DNA from: Anticarsia gemmatalis
Lineage: Eukaryota; Arthropoda; Insecta; Lepidoptera; Erebidae
Direction: 5' to 3'
NCBI RefSeq assembly: GCF_050436995.1
Contig: NC_134764.1
Coordinates: forward strand, 7,254,001 to 7,318,000
DNA length: 64,000 bases
The position numbers and the translations under genes were made by a program. The notes beneath the pieces were generated by a model. The model had not been told where the DNA came from. It saw only the letters and a program-made list of their open reading frames with translations, and did not search any database. How positions within the stretch are numbered: the first letter of the stretch is position 1; each line of letters begins with the position of its first letter. Of the stretch, positions 39,201 to 49,512 are shown one piece after another.

Positions 39201-42200
39201 AAGAAAGGCTAGGCTGATGATGATCGTAAATTTTAAAGGTGATGTAGTAACTATGCTCATTGTAACTTTTGCAGCAGCTAGTGTCCTTTTCAATGTTAAT
39301 ACAGATATCATACATAGCTATGAAAGCAGTAGAACTGACATTTCCCTTGTAATTTGGTAAATCAACCCCAAGTGCTTCATCCATCGATAAATACAAACAC
39401 AAACAACTCGCATGTTCCCTCGTAGGCTAATTCAAGCATAATATTGGCTGAAGGCAGATTGACAAAACGGATTACAGTGTGAATTTTAATTGGTACACAA
39501 CTTAGACACGAACTATTGTAAGATTCTAGTCTATTTGTAGGATACGGTTTAAATATAGCGAAGGAATTATGTATTTTTGTGTGTAGTAAGTAGAATTATA
39601 TTTTGCTTACTTAAGTAAGTTTAATAATAGATCTAGAGACTTGGATGGATATATAGATAGGTACGAAATGTTATGTAAGTGGGCGATATGATAGAAAATA
39701 TTAAATTTAACGACTTAATATGAAAATGAGTAAAATAAAAAGGTATTGGAAAACGAATCTTTTTAAAATACTCTTAGATCATCTTAAACAATTGATAAAT
39801 TTGTATAAATTAACGAAAATCCAATATATGTCGACCTGAACTGATAATAGAACCAGGCATCAAATTATATGGACTAAAACAAGTATAACGATCAGTGTCA
39901 AGCATTTGACTGCATTACCTGTATAATACTAGTTTTGCCAACAGCGGGTGCGCCAAGGAGCACCACTTTGACCAGGTCAAGACTGTCGGGACTCGGCTCC
40001 AGGCTCGGAGCTCCTCCCACTGTCAGGGTACCGCCTCCACCTCGCTCCAAGTAATCCAGGTCCAATTCTAGAACAAATGGAAAGAAAATATTAAGTCACC
40101 GTTCTATAAGAAGATCAAATACACAATTTTCTGTTTAAACTTTTGAGTACAATATAATAATGAATTTGATACTTTTTGATAAATGAAATGCTTTTACGTA
40201 AGTCGAGCTTATTACATCACCCTTGCAATCAGGATTAATAATTCTGTGTGCTGCCAGAGTGTGTTTTACTAACATTTATAGAATATTCAGTAGGTACTTT
40301 ATTTGGTTGTAAAAATATTAAAGACTCACATACGTAACAGACTTATATTCGAAAAACATAAATATCAGGTTGACTTTTAAAACAATACGGTCAATAAAAA
40401 GCTTAGTTTATGAGAAGGGAATGAAAGACGATCAAAACATCGCATTCACTAAGTTATTACGTTTACGACTACAATAAAATCAGCAATCCATGAAAAATGG
40501 CCTACAGGATGTCGTAAAACACAACCTTTGGATGAAGCTGTAGATGTATAATCTCTATATATAGGCAAATTATGTTACAGCCGAATAATAGGAAAGTATT
40601 TAATTGCATAGTAACATGAGATTATTACAGGGTAAGAATTATGATGTAAAATTGTGAGAAGTAATCTTTTGTTTTAATATAAAAGATTAACAAAATTGAT
40701 GGGAATAGTATCTGATATTAGAATTTAATAGGAATAAAGACAGCTTCTGCGGTCTCGGGTTCGAATCTTGGATCGGATCGGGCCAAATGTTCCAATGTAA
40801 TATCTAACAAAATTGCATTGTATTGAGCATACTTTTGTGTACATAATATTGTATACCTACCATATTTCATAAATACCAAAATAGATATCATATCCAATAA
40901 AAGGAAAAGATTAACTAAAACTAAAATGTACACGATACATCTAACAAACATAAACGACAACATCTTCCCCAAAACTTCTATAGAAATATGACAATTACAT
41001 GAGTACGGTACATGAAATAATTCCATTAATATATTATACACGTGGATTATCACATAACTATATTAAGAAGCAAACTATAATGTATAGGCGTTGATGCATA
41101 AACGGAAAGTCGGAAAATACATTTTGTTTCGATGTATTTTCATTTCCGCGTATCGTGCATTATCGAGAATACACGTGCAGATAATAGTATTATGGTCTGT
41201 GAATTTTATATTAAAATGGTAATTATGGTAAAGGTTTGTTTTATTTAAAGGTATAATTATATAATAATTGGCTTATCTTGCCAACGATAGGAGGATTTGG
41301 AAGGGAAGGGCTTTTGCCTAGCAGTGGGACATTCAAACAGGCGAAGGAAACAAAAATGGGTTATATTATTCGTAAGTGTGATTTCGACTGTTGTACTCAT
41401 TTAGTATTTCAGGAGCATGCCGTATAGATTACGTTGCAAAATGTATATAAATGTTGCAGAATCAGATCAAACACCCGTCTTTGTCATAACAGCTACTTAC
41501 AGAAGCTACTAATCCCAGCACGAAACAGTTTGTACTAAAAGAAAATTAATTTCAACTTCAGCAAGGATTACGTAGCATTATTGTTCACTAGTTTTCCGTA
41601 CAAAAACGCGTGTACCAAGAATTTTCTCCATAAAGTAAAGTTCCATAAGTTTTTGTGAAGAATAAGTTTATAATAAACTGTGATTTTATTTCCTCAGAAC
41701 TCCGAAGTAAAAGGTTACTCTGTGCAATCAAATGTACAGTTAAGTAGTTGCCGATTCAGTTTCATGAAGAAGGTTTGTGTTGAATTATTTATTTTTCTCC
41801 TGTTTTTTGGGGAAACAACATTCCATAAGATAAACTTGAAGGGTGATCGGGGACTCTTTTATTTTATTACAGATTTTTTTACTTTTAACGTATTAAGAAA
41901 CGTTAAAAGTAAAAAAATCTTTAAAGGCTTTTTAAATTGTATTTTGCTTAACAGTAATTTTGGAAAGACGAGGTATCAAACTCGATAATATCATAATATT
42001 GATTCGTAATGAGCCCTTTAAAAAATATTTCATGATTTTGAGTAGTTTTTATGGAATAAATAAATACACACGCAAGTCCTGCTTTTCACAAGAGCTTTTA
42101 AAAAGATTAAACCTTATTCCAAAGAGCTCAGACCACTCATACATTTTAAATCACCCATTCACATTTTTCATTCTTCGTGACAGTACAAATGAAGACACAT

Positions 42201-45200
42201 AAAATATTCAAGACCTGTTCAACAATAAGCTTTTATCCAGAATAATAAAACTACGAACTAATTGGTCGTTAGAGTATTCTCAGACAAATTAGGATTCATC
42301 CCTAAATGAACCCAATTAGAAGATTTTCCAAATAGATGAAAGTTTGTCGAAGTCATTGTCCTTAGTTTGCGAAAAAAAGACGCTAATGATGCCTTGAAAT
42401 GTATTATTTTTGTTTATCCTTGGATTTATTTACTAGTAGCCGATTTTGACATGTAATTTTATTTGTTAATGACAGATTAATGTATTGCAGAATAAAAATT
42501 AAAAATAAGTACATTCGAGAAAATATGTTATTTTTATCGTGACAGACAAATTCTACATGAAAATAAAATGATAAGAAAGATATTATATTAATTGTTTAAA
42601 TAATGTATGAAAACCGTAATTTAAGGGGTATGCTCATAATCGCGCTACATAATTATATCATTTATTCATGAATTGAAACTAAATCTATGGCCTAACTACA
42701 GTCATTGATCTCCATTACAATATTAATGTTCCCATTGCGCCAATTACTCTTGATATTCAAATGAAAATTTGTTAATCAAAGTAATTTATAACCTTTAGTT
42801 GCCAAACTGTACTTAAACGAGATAAACGCTTGTCATAAATAACATTCGGTATATAATAAAATAAAGATATCTTCATTCTCTACATAAACAATTTATACTC
42901 ATTTTGTTCCCAAAATATGGGTAATAAATCCAATTTTGGGCCGAATTTATTGGCAACACCAGACATATTTCAGGTGGCAACCTTTCACGTGAACGCAAAT
43001 ATTTTAAAACAGAAAAAAATGTGGCTAACAAGTAAAAATGTGAGCATATTACGGAGAATTTCGCTCGTAAATCAGGACTGTTTTGCTTCTAAATCTTGGG
43101 CAAACGACAGTTGTACGTTGGCAAAAGTGTCTGGGGGTATTACGTCACGCAAGGGATCTGAGAGCAGTAAATAAAATAGTATCGACGTTTTACGTTGTAG
43201 GGTTTTAAAGATTCCTGGTTTTTTGGTATAATACAACATTTCTGGCAAGCTCTTTCGCGTTCTATTTTCTTGTTTATATCGTGTAATGTAAATTGATACC
43301 AACATTTTAATCATCATTCTTCTTGCTAAACACATCATCATCAATGGCCTGTATTCCTATTGCTTATGATTAAGGTCAATTAGTTAAGGTTAAGAGCAGT
43401 GGTAGCCGAGTGGTATAAGTTGACACCTCCTACGCAAGTGGTCGCAGGTTCGAACCCGAGGCAACACACCAATGATTTTCGAAGTTATGTGTGTATTAGA
43501 AATAATGGTCACGTGCTCCAACGGTGAAGAAAAAACATCGTGAGGAAACATTGCATGCCTAAAATTTGTTTAATACATTTATTGAGGGCATGCAAAGTCC
43601 CCAACCCGCACTTGGCCAGCGTGGTGGACTCAAGGCCTAACCCCTCCCTCATTACGGGAGGAGACCCTTGCCCAGCAGTGGGACAGTAATGGGCTAAATT
43701 TATATTTATTAGTTAAGGTCAAGTAGAATTAGTTCACTTTCGTTCGTGGCTCAAAAGGTCTTAGGCAGGAGCGGCAATTAAATTTACGACAGATAAAGGT
43801 CTCATCTTTCTCTAACATAGAAAAGAAAGGAATGTACCATAAAGAGATGTTCGAGCCAGAGATCAAAACGGTACTCAAACGACATAACTCTGCGTTATTC
43901 AGTCTTTTTCCTCACTATAAAACAAAAACAACACATCCGAAAATACTTCCAGCGAAAAAGGGTCCATACCAAAACTAGTTCAAAAGAAAAACACGCAACT
44001 ATCCGAAGTTTATTTTCATACAAAACTTTCGTACCAAAGGGTTGTGATAATCCTAAATAGTCTCAAATAGGCTGTTACATACATACATACATGTGTGTAT
44101 TTGTACATACATACATACAGTTCACGTAACGGGTACTCGAATTGCGTACAAACCGGCAATTTGCATGCCGAAGGATAGTCGGAATGGTAATAATATGAGC
44201 CTCGTACCTCCCCTATTTATGTAACAAGGGGATCTAATTTCCAAAAGCATCTCATTAGGGAATTTGAAAAGAATTAAAGGACTCGTCTTTGGAGTTGATA
44301 GCCTTGAAGCCGTGAAAGTTTAGTTTGATGTAACTTAAATTATTGTAAACAGTAAGCCTTGGAATTTGTTTATGTTCAAATCGTTAGGTAGCTATTTTAT
44401 TCTATACTATAATCGTTAATGGGAAAATAATATTTTTTATTGAAATTGATCTTTATACACATCTACTATCTGGGGGGCTATCACGTATCTCATTTGACAA
44501 CTGTTTGAAAGCCACTACGCTGTACATTGTTTTTTTCCTTAGATCATCGTGACTAACATGCTACTTCAAAGTAGCAATGTACTGAATAGTGATTATATAA
44601 TTTGACATATACTAGCTGTCAGCTGAGATACGTGATAAGCCCGCTGTGACTTTGAGCACTAGAAAAAAATCTATAGTTAATAAATTAATAGTAAAAAGAA
44701 TTGATAAGATAAACTTTTAAATTTCCATACTTAATTTTAATTGTTCTGCGGCTACATATCCATTCAAACATCATAAACTTTTCCATCTATACTTATAATA
44801 AATCTGTAGAGAGGTCAATTCTGTACATTGAATATATTTAAAAAAAAACCAATGGGGGATGTTTGGTAACGGATACTGATACCGAATCTGCAATTTATAA
44901 TTTTCTTTTCTGTCTGTCTGTCTGTCTGTCCTCCGTCTGTATGTGTCGCTATCACGTAAAAACTACCGGATAGAATGCACTGAAATTTGGTATATGCATA
45001 GAATAAGTAGTGGAGCAATTTCTAGGATACTTTTTATAGCATAAAATTTCAAAGATTTTTAGAAAATTGAAAAAAATACGTAGAAATCGTTTGAACCTGC
45101 GTTTCCCTATAGAGACCATAGATGGCGTTACAATCCATTTCACAACATTCACATAAAGTTAACGCGGCGCCTGCCGTATCGATACCTGTTGTTCGCACCA

Positions 45201-48200
45201 ACCAATAGATGGCGTTATAAACCGCAACAAAGCATGTTTTTTCTAATTAATTTATTTTGATGGCTTTATTGTAAAAAATACCTTTGAAACATGCTATACA
45301 TTTATAAGATTTTTAAACATAAATGTTGTATGATATATTACACAAAAATGTTGGTTTACGTGGGTCCGGTGCGATCGGGATATCCTAGATGGCAAACTTA
45401 CCGAGTAATTTCGTTTGTTGTCGTTGTTCGCCGCAACTGACAGATGGCGTTGTTGTTCGAATCACATAATATTTAATAACCAAATTAATTGGTTGCATTA
45501 AGGAAATAAATTGGATAGCTATGAAACAGACTATGTGGTAAGTTTTAAAAAATAAACAACGGATGATATAAGTATAAAAAATAATTACGGGTTACGCGGT
45601 TTCGGACGTATCATCGCAAGTATACATTATTACGCGTCTGAAGAGCTCCGGCGCAGATAGGACCTATAATAATATTCTGAATCCAGACGGGTAAGCAATG
45701 GTCAGTCTATTATAAGGTATTATATTTTACACTGTAAACTGCTACGGATACAGACGAGAGCGGAAAAGAAGGTAACCACAGGAAATCAGGCCTGCCTGAG
45801 CCTGTGTCACATTGTGTGCCTTTCGGGTCCCTTTCGTAAATAACCATTAGATGACAAAAGAGTTGTTAACATTTTTATGTGTAGGTGTATCGAGTGCTTC
45901 GCAATTCGCGTGCTCAAACGAATAAGCAACAGTACGAAATTCACGCGAGCGGAGCCGCACGGGTCAGCTAGTACAATAATAAAGGATTAAATACAATTCC
46001 ATAAACACAAATTTCAGAAATCTGTCTAAACCATAAATGTATTACCGCTTGTTTATTGAAGCAAGTCACTCGCGTAGTTCAAGCAAATTAGAACAACAAT
46101 ACGCAAAATCTGGTTGAATGGAAACATGATAATGTAATACGGAACATAAGGGAAACAACTTTAATCTCTTCGCGTAATAACGTAGCATTATTAGCATTTA
46201 TAACCAAATTGTATAACCGGCTGTGTTTCTAACAAAGATGTGCGAAGTAGCTAGCTAGCTAGCCGGTGTGCGAGAAAAACTTTGTCAATGGGATTATCCG
46301 TGCTGAAAGCGGCAGCATCGTAAATTAGTCTTACTATAATAATAATATTCTGGAGAAAATAATGGACTATTTCTTAATTAACTAATTAAAAAACACAAGG
46401 AATACTGAATACTTAGCCTGCAAGGCAATGTATTGAAATATAGCAAAACCTTTTCACAATGAAACCGTAAAACGACTGTTTCACGCTTATCTAAACAGCG
46501 AATTTTGTTACACAAAATAATATTAAATTTAAATAATTTCTTCGAAGTTAGTAGTCGGTAGTTGTTACAATTATAGATTTCAGGATTGTATTGAAATATA
46601 TGATAATGGTCGCTAATCTGAAGAATATCCGTCACCAACACAAGGAACCTCCATTTTTAAAGAAACCGCGTTCCTAGAACTCTGTATGCAAACTTTGACT
46701 CCTCAGACTCCATCGCAATATTTCTACATAATAATTCAATTAACGTACATCAAAGGGCGAAGAATTGTTGAAAAGGGTCCTGTTATATTCCATTAGTGCT
46801 ATCTGCGCTAGTTAATTTCGTACATTAGATAGCTGTACAAAGGGATTGCGTATACAGTTTTTGGTACAAAAGATACGGAAGGAATGAAGGTCTTGTTTTA
46901 GTGCTTTTGTTGCTGGGAATTTAATTATAGGACACAATAACTGTGTCGAGATATTACTAGAAGTTTGTTATACATAGATATTTCTTCTGTATACTATTTT
47001 TGGGATTATTTATGTGTTATAATATAATAAGGCCTGGTTAGCTTTCCATATGCTTGTACTTTAAATACTTATACCTACAATATTTCAGACTTCTTCCTCC
47101 CAAATGTCCCAATCCGTGTTTTATTATTCTAGATGTTTTGTAGGTGTGATTTATTAACATATTATTATATTAGTTTTTTCTTTTTTTCGTATTTATATGT
47201 ATGATGATCATAGTTACAGATACTAGCTAAAACAGTTTTTGATAATATTCTATTTTTGTATTTACATATATCTCTGGAAATACAGTACATGATAAATAAG
47301 TAAATATACATAGACACTTTTTTCAAAAAATAATTCAACAACATTATAATTCCTGAAATACTCCTATTTCCATAATTCAAACTCAAATTAGTTTTACTGT
47401 TATAATATCACTTAAAACTGTTTATAAATTATACGTTTACGGGTCTGTTGTCTGCGATTAGAACACGGCTCACTAAATATTCGCATTAAACGGTAATAGA
47501 GCGACAAAACGTAAACAATATAAATTCTTAGCAATGTCTTTGTGAAAAGCATTGTTGATTATTGAAATTCAACGACTCTTTCATGTAATTGTTTCTTTAG
47601 GAAAATAAAGAGGAAGTTAAGAGTAATTGTTTTAGTATTTTCAATTTCAAGACAACTCCCGCACTAAGAATTGCTCTTGTGTCGCGGGGAGATTTACAAA
47701 CATACAAGCAACTGACACAAAGTACAACCAGACCCAATGAATATAAATTAATTATAGGATGGGTCAAAATCATTTTGCAGAAGCAAGACCAAGTGGGTGA
47801 GATAACGTGAATAATAAGATTCTGTTTCTTATTCAAGCAATTTTACTTTCTTCACATGAAGACTATTTGATTTTTGTATATATTATAACATTTTATATAC
47901 ATGAACAAGTATATATTTGGTCCCCACTCACCTTGTTAAAAACAAAAACACAATTTACTTGCTTAAGGTAAAATGCGTGTTCCCGTTAATTCCCGTATTC
48001 TATTATACATTACACAATTTACTGAGTTGACAAATAAGGAGCAATTATTTACCCAACGGTAAAAAAATTCAACTACTTTCTTGCTTCAAATAATGTGACT
48101 TACCTATATCAGAAATTATTTTTTTCTATAGTATTTGAACGCAAATTCAATTGATTGCTCTTTCTCCGAATCTAGACTACAAATACTGACCACAAAATTC

Positions 48201-49006
48201 GACAAATAATTCCAGGTACTTATCCTTCCAAGAGGGTATCTCCCAAAGGTTTGTTCTAAGAAAAACCCTATAGAAAGGTTCAGTTGAGCCCTTAATACAT
48301 CATTCATAACTTTATAAGTGTTCCTAACTTTTACTTCTAGATTAAAGGACCGATTTATTGGATTCTGTATCATGTAATACCTACTGTTTCTGAGATCTGA
48401 TAATGTTCTTGCTTAGTAACTTTATTTGCTAGACTATTAGTTAGTTACTAAGGAAAAGTTTTTCGGGTTACGTACTCTTAAGTGTGTTACCGAGTGAATA
48501 TTAGTTCATTGTTCGCTGAAGATTTTTACTGTTTATAAATATATTTTTATTAGTTACTAGGTGTTTTAGGGAAGCCGATAGTACTTGAAATTACTTTGCT
48601 GAAAATCCATGAGTGTTTATAAAGATTATTCAGAAAAAGCTTTAAAAAATAGTTCAGAGTTAATGTTTGACAAGACTTGTTATCATATCTAAATGTTCCA
48701 CTAAAAATTAGACATATCATGTAAAATAAAACTTAAATTTCAACGGACTGCAAATGATATGTCCGACTCTAGCGGTCGTCAAGATTTTTTCAGGAAACTA
48801 TCAGTGTTAAAAACGAATTCTCGCCATATTATTTAGAAATATCAAATACTCACAACAAAACGCAATTGTATAAAAAGATCGTAATCGAGATAATAAGTTT
48901 CTCGTTTTAGAAACTCACCCAAAATTTTGGTTTGTTTAGTACAGTTCCCTCGGGCATCGTTGTCGTCTTCTTTATCTTGTTTAGACGTCGGGTCCAATCT
49001 ATTCAT
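29598..49006 (-). CDS. RASL10: RASL10-type Ras-like small GTPase (three coding exons, 287 aa)
   Basis: The spliced CDS is join(29598..30224, 39919..40067, 48919..49006) on the minus strand. Domains in order: acidic/Lys-rich residues 1-30, Gly-rich linker 38-48, G1 P-loop GAPAVGKT at 68-75, G2-region Thr at about 93, NKQD (G4) at 183-186, ECSAK (G5) at 233-237, and a C-terminal CVVA box at 284-287 that predicts prenylation and membrane attachment. The match is to the vertebrate RASL10A/B subfamily, through W-KCGYVECSAKYNW and GLRS-AYILV-D. As in that subfamily, G3 is not DxxGQ but a D-V-P type at 116-118, so ordinary GTP hydrolysis is doubtful. Family members are about 200 residues; the excess here is the N-terminal extension and an insert after NKQD (about 187-215). 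The role is inferred to be membrane-associated signalling; the function in insects is unknown to me. An in-frame TGA lies upstream of the ATG with no other ATG between. Confidence 0.93.
30484..30653. mobile_element. Family-B MITE, copy 4
   Basis: Starts TAGCGTGATTTTCTAC and ends 'gtggtagagaatgtagca', with the 'atgtactgcc' core. Lies 260 bases into intron 2. Confidence 0.7.
31070..31230. mobile_element. Family-B MITE, copy 5
   Basis: 'agcgcaattctgtacagtc' at the left and 'gtagagaatcgagcta' at the right; core as in the other copies. Confidence 0.7.
31719..31940 (+). mobile_element. Helitron-like element, internally shortened
   Basis: 5' TC at 31719, 3' hairpin (gcaatcgaagttgc) and CTAG at 31937-31940 followed by T. 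The central part is shorter than in the 252-base copies. Lies in intron 2 of the GTPase gene. Confidence 0.75.
32453..32957 (+). mobile_element. Helitron-like element, interrupted by another copy
   Basis: Starts A^TC at 32452-32454 and ends TTAG (a mutated CTAG) at 32954-32957. It is split at 32662/32915 by an opposite-strand copy; rejoining the flanks restores the family's 'gacccattctctctta'. Confidence 0.85.
32663..32914 (-). mobile_element. Helitron-like element nested in a sister copy
   Basis: Exactly CTAG...TATAGA, 252 bases, inserted between A (32662) and T (32915) of the host copy with no duplicated bases. This fixes the family's ends as 5'-TC and CTAG-3' and the target as A^T, the Helitron pattern. 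Confidence 0.88.
32958..33205 (+). mobile_element. Helitron-like element abutting the previous copy head-to-tail
   Basis: Begins TC immediately after the 3' end of the preceding copy, with no spacer, and ends CTAG at 33202-33205 followed by T. Direct abutment is consistent with read-through or tandem Helitron insertion. Confidence 0.8.
33233..33372 (+). mobile_element. LINE extreme C-terminal fragment
   Basis: Reads MDVNEAREFYKDRTKW followed by VSAYSYGKKA, the terminal motif of the same lepidopteran LINE type as at 37984. Directly follows the Helitron-like array. Confidence 0.65.
36176..37213 (+). repeat. Diverged local direct duplication
   Basis: About 36176-36345 and 37068-37213 share 'ttctc', 'aagtgagtgcatatact'-type and 'acaaaaggaa(a/t)(t/g)a' blocks, and later 'ccgaaaatctgcttaaa' against 'ccaaaaatctgctcaaa', in the same order about 0.9 kb apart. 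The sequence between them is ordinary. Confidence 0.4.
37747..37866 (-). mobile_element. Helitron-like element, truncated
   Basis: CTAG end at 37747-37750, degenerate hairpin and the 'ggtactctgctcc' core. Homology stops near 37866, before the 5' half. Confidence 0.7.
37984..38165 (+). mobile_element. LINE reverse-transcriptase C-terminal fragment
   Basis: An open frame reading VIRWFGHLKRADERRL matches the conserved '(R)WFGHLKR-DERRL' tail of lepidopteran endonuclease-reverse transcriptases. It is decayed beyond about 38150. Confidence 0.7.
38275..38472 (-). mobile_element. Second-type tRNA-derived SINE
   Basis: On the minus strand an A-box-like TGGCACAGTGG (38459-38449) and B-box-like GGTTTGATTCC (38404-38394), then a body ending near 38275. 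A 3' part of the same family recurs at 47650-47745. Confidence 0.7.
38790..38956. mobile_element. Family-B MITE, copy 6 (reverse)
   Basis: Reverse orientation, 'ctattctctaccactatt' to 'gagaatcgcgcta'. Confidence 0.7.
39115..39210 (-). repeat. Dispersed repeat family H, copy 2
   Basis: The reverse complement carries 'cagcctagcctttcttcc' and 'aggatgcagctgaatgcc', matching the order in the copy at 26642-26765. Confidence 0.5.
39919..40067 (-). CDS. RASL10: RASL10-like exon 2 (Gly-rich linker and P-loop)
   Basis: 149 bases, bounded by acceptor TTCTAG (ending at 40068) and donor GTAATG (from 39918). Two bases complete a split Glu codon, followed by 49 codons holding a Gly-rich stretch, a Pro/Ser linker, the first beta strand (LVKVVLLG) and the P-loop GAPAVGKTS. 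The exon ends in phase 0 just after the P-loop helix begins. It is more GC-rich than the surrounding intron. Confidence 0.93.
40728..40790 (+). mobile_element. SINE fragment with B-box-like GGGTTCGAATC
   Basis: 'gcggtctcgggttcgaatc' followed by 'ggatcggatcgggcc' is the usual SINE context; no A box or clover-leaf partner found upstream. Confidence 0.4.
41295..41340 (+). mobile_element. SINE tail scrap
   Basis: 'gcttttgcctagcagtggga' resembles the terminal 40 bases of the SINE tail. Confidence 0.4.
41871..41920. repeat. Perfect 21-bp hairpin, 8-base loop
   Basis: 41871-41891 (agatttttttac... ending aacgt) is the exact reverse complement of 41900-41920; loop ATTAAGAA. In intron 1 of the GTPase gene, on neither exon. 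Confidence 0.9.
43327..43775 (+). repeat. Dispersed repeat family I, copy 2, split by a SINE
   Basis: The left part 'catcatcatcaatggcctgt' and right part 'tttcgttcgtggctcaaaag' are contiguous in the copy at 19570-19668. The SINE with its 16-base target duplication sits between them. Confidence 0.65.
43395..43707 (+). mobile_element. tRNA-derived SINE, copy 2, with 16-bp target duplication
   Basis: A box TAGCCGAGTGG and B box GGTTCGAACCC are intact. It is flanked by ATTAGTTAAGGTTAAG at 43379-43394 and ATTAGTTAAGGTCAAG at 43708-43723, one mismatch in 16. It lies inside an older repeat (family I), which gives the empty-site sequence. Confidence 0.88.
44085..44119. repeat. ACAT/GTGT microsatellite
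   Basis: Runs of (ACAT)n on either side of a GTGTGTATTTGT interruption. Confidence 0.8.
44475..44642. mobile_element. Foldback element, 168 bases
   Basis: GGGCTATCACGTATCTCA at 44475-44492 pairs with TGAGATACGTGATAAGCCC at 44624-44642 with one bulged base. The interior shows no coding. Confidence 0.6.
44786..45971 (+). mobile_element. 1.19 kb Helitron-like element sharing the same termini
   Basis: Begins A^TCTATACTTATAATAAA and ends GCACGGGTCAGCTAG^T, the same end signature as the 250-base family, with an end hairpin (gcgagcggagccgc). It contains a (TCTG)n run near 44910 and three 'agatggcgtt' motifs. No Rep/helicase coding is seen, so it is non-autonomous. Confidence 0.7.
47650..47745 (-). 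mobile_element. Second-type SINE, 3' part only
   Basis: 'aattgctcttgtgtcgcggg' and 'gatttacaaacatacaa' align with 38299-38352; the tRNA-like head is absent. Confidence 0.55.
47962..48012 (+). repeat. Dispersed repeat family E, copy 2
   Basis: 'ttaaggtaaaatgcgtgttc' and 'attcccgtattctattatac'; compare 22128-22190. Class unknown. Confidence 0.5.
48919..49006 (-). CDS. RASL10: RASL10-like exon 1 (start codon exon)
   Basis: ATG at 49006-49004, 29 codons plus one base, then a GTGAGT donor at 48918. The phase-1 end joins exactly to the exon 2 acceptor to form a Glu codon. The encoded piece is hydrophilic (Asp/Lys/Gln-rich) and is not part of the GTPase fold. The exon is assigned from phase agreement, a good donor and an upstream in-frame stop; there is no homology of its own to support it. 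Confidence 0.8.
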
Positions 49007-49478
49007 GTCAGTATCACACACGACTCTAACGCATTGTCAATTTTCATCAACATCATTCGATATTTTGTGTTTCACTTTGTAATGGTTTGATTGTTTTACT
49101 ATCATCATTTATTGTTTATTTACACTTACACTTATTTTTGTATTATTGCTAAGTTTCTTATGTTACGAAGATTATTAATTTAGTATTTATTTACACTTAA
49201 ACTTTAGTTATTCATCTATTTGTTTTAATTACACTTAAACTTTACTTATTAATATAAGTATTTCAACTATTCACTATTGTTCAACTCTGATCCTAACACT
49301 CAAGTTAAGTCTACAAACTCATCATTCACAAAAACAAAATCATCAATATCCAAAATTATAACTTCCACATTACATAAACGAACATAAACACAGCCCCCAC
49401 TTATTGCTTATACCACAACATTGAAGAAATAATAGTCAATTATCGTAAATTTGGCGGCAAAATTCTGGAGACGCGACG

Positions 49479-49512
49479 CGACCGTTCCCTTTCAAACTTC
49501 GGGATTAACTGA
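49479..49512 (-). promoter_or_regulatory. Candidate Inr+DPE core promoter of the RASL10-like gene
   Basis: On the minus strand TCAGTT (49512-49507) matches the arthropod initiator TCAKTY with A+1 at 49510. GGTCG at 49483-49479 matches the downstream promoter element RGWYV at exactly +28 to +32. The patch is GC-richer than its surroundings and lies about 500 bases upstream of the start codon. No TATA box was noted. The match is inferred from consensus only, with no transcript evidence. Confidence 0.45.

Larger units (their letters stand above)
30225..39918 (-). other. Intron 2 of the RASL10-like gene (9.7 kb, repeat-rich)
   Basis: GT...AG intron (donor GTAATG, acceptor TTTGCAG). It holds two family-B MITEs near its 3' end, five Helitron-like copies (31719-33205 and 37747), LINE tails, a tRNA-derived SINE at 38275-38472, a third family-B MITE and a family-H repeat. 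Between 33373 and 37746 I see no gene, only a diverged local duplication (about 36176-36345 and 37068-37213). Confidence 0.85.
40068..48918 (-). other. Intron 1 of the RASL10-like gene (8.9 kb, repeat-rich)
   Basis: GT...AG intron (donor GTGAGT, acceptor TTCTAG). It contains SINE scraps, a perfect 21-bp hairpin, a full-length SINE with target-site duplication, a 168-bp foldback and a 1.19 kb Helitron-like element. The stretches 42000-43320 and 46000-47640 show nothing recognisable. Confidence 0.8.

Noticed and set aside
40718..41053. 111-codon minus-strand frame in intron 1
   Set aside because: Its C-terminal part is the antisense of a SINE fragment and the rest is low-complexity hydrophobic.
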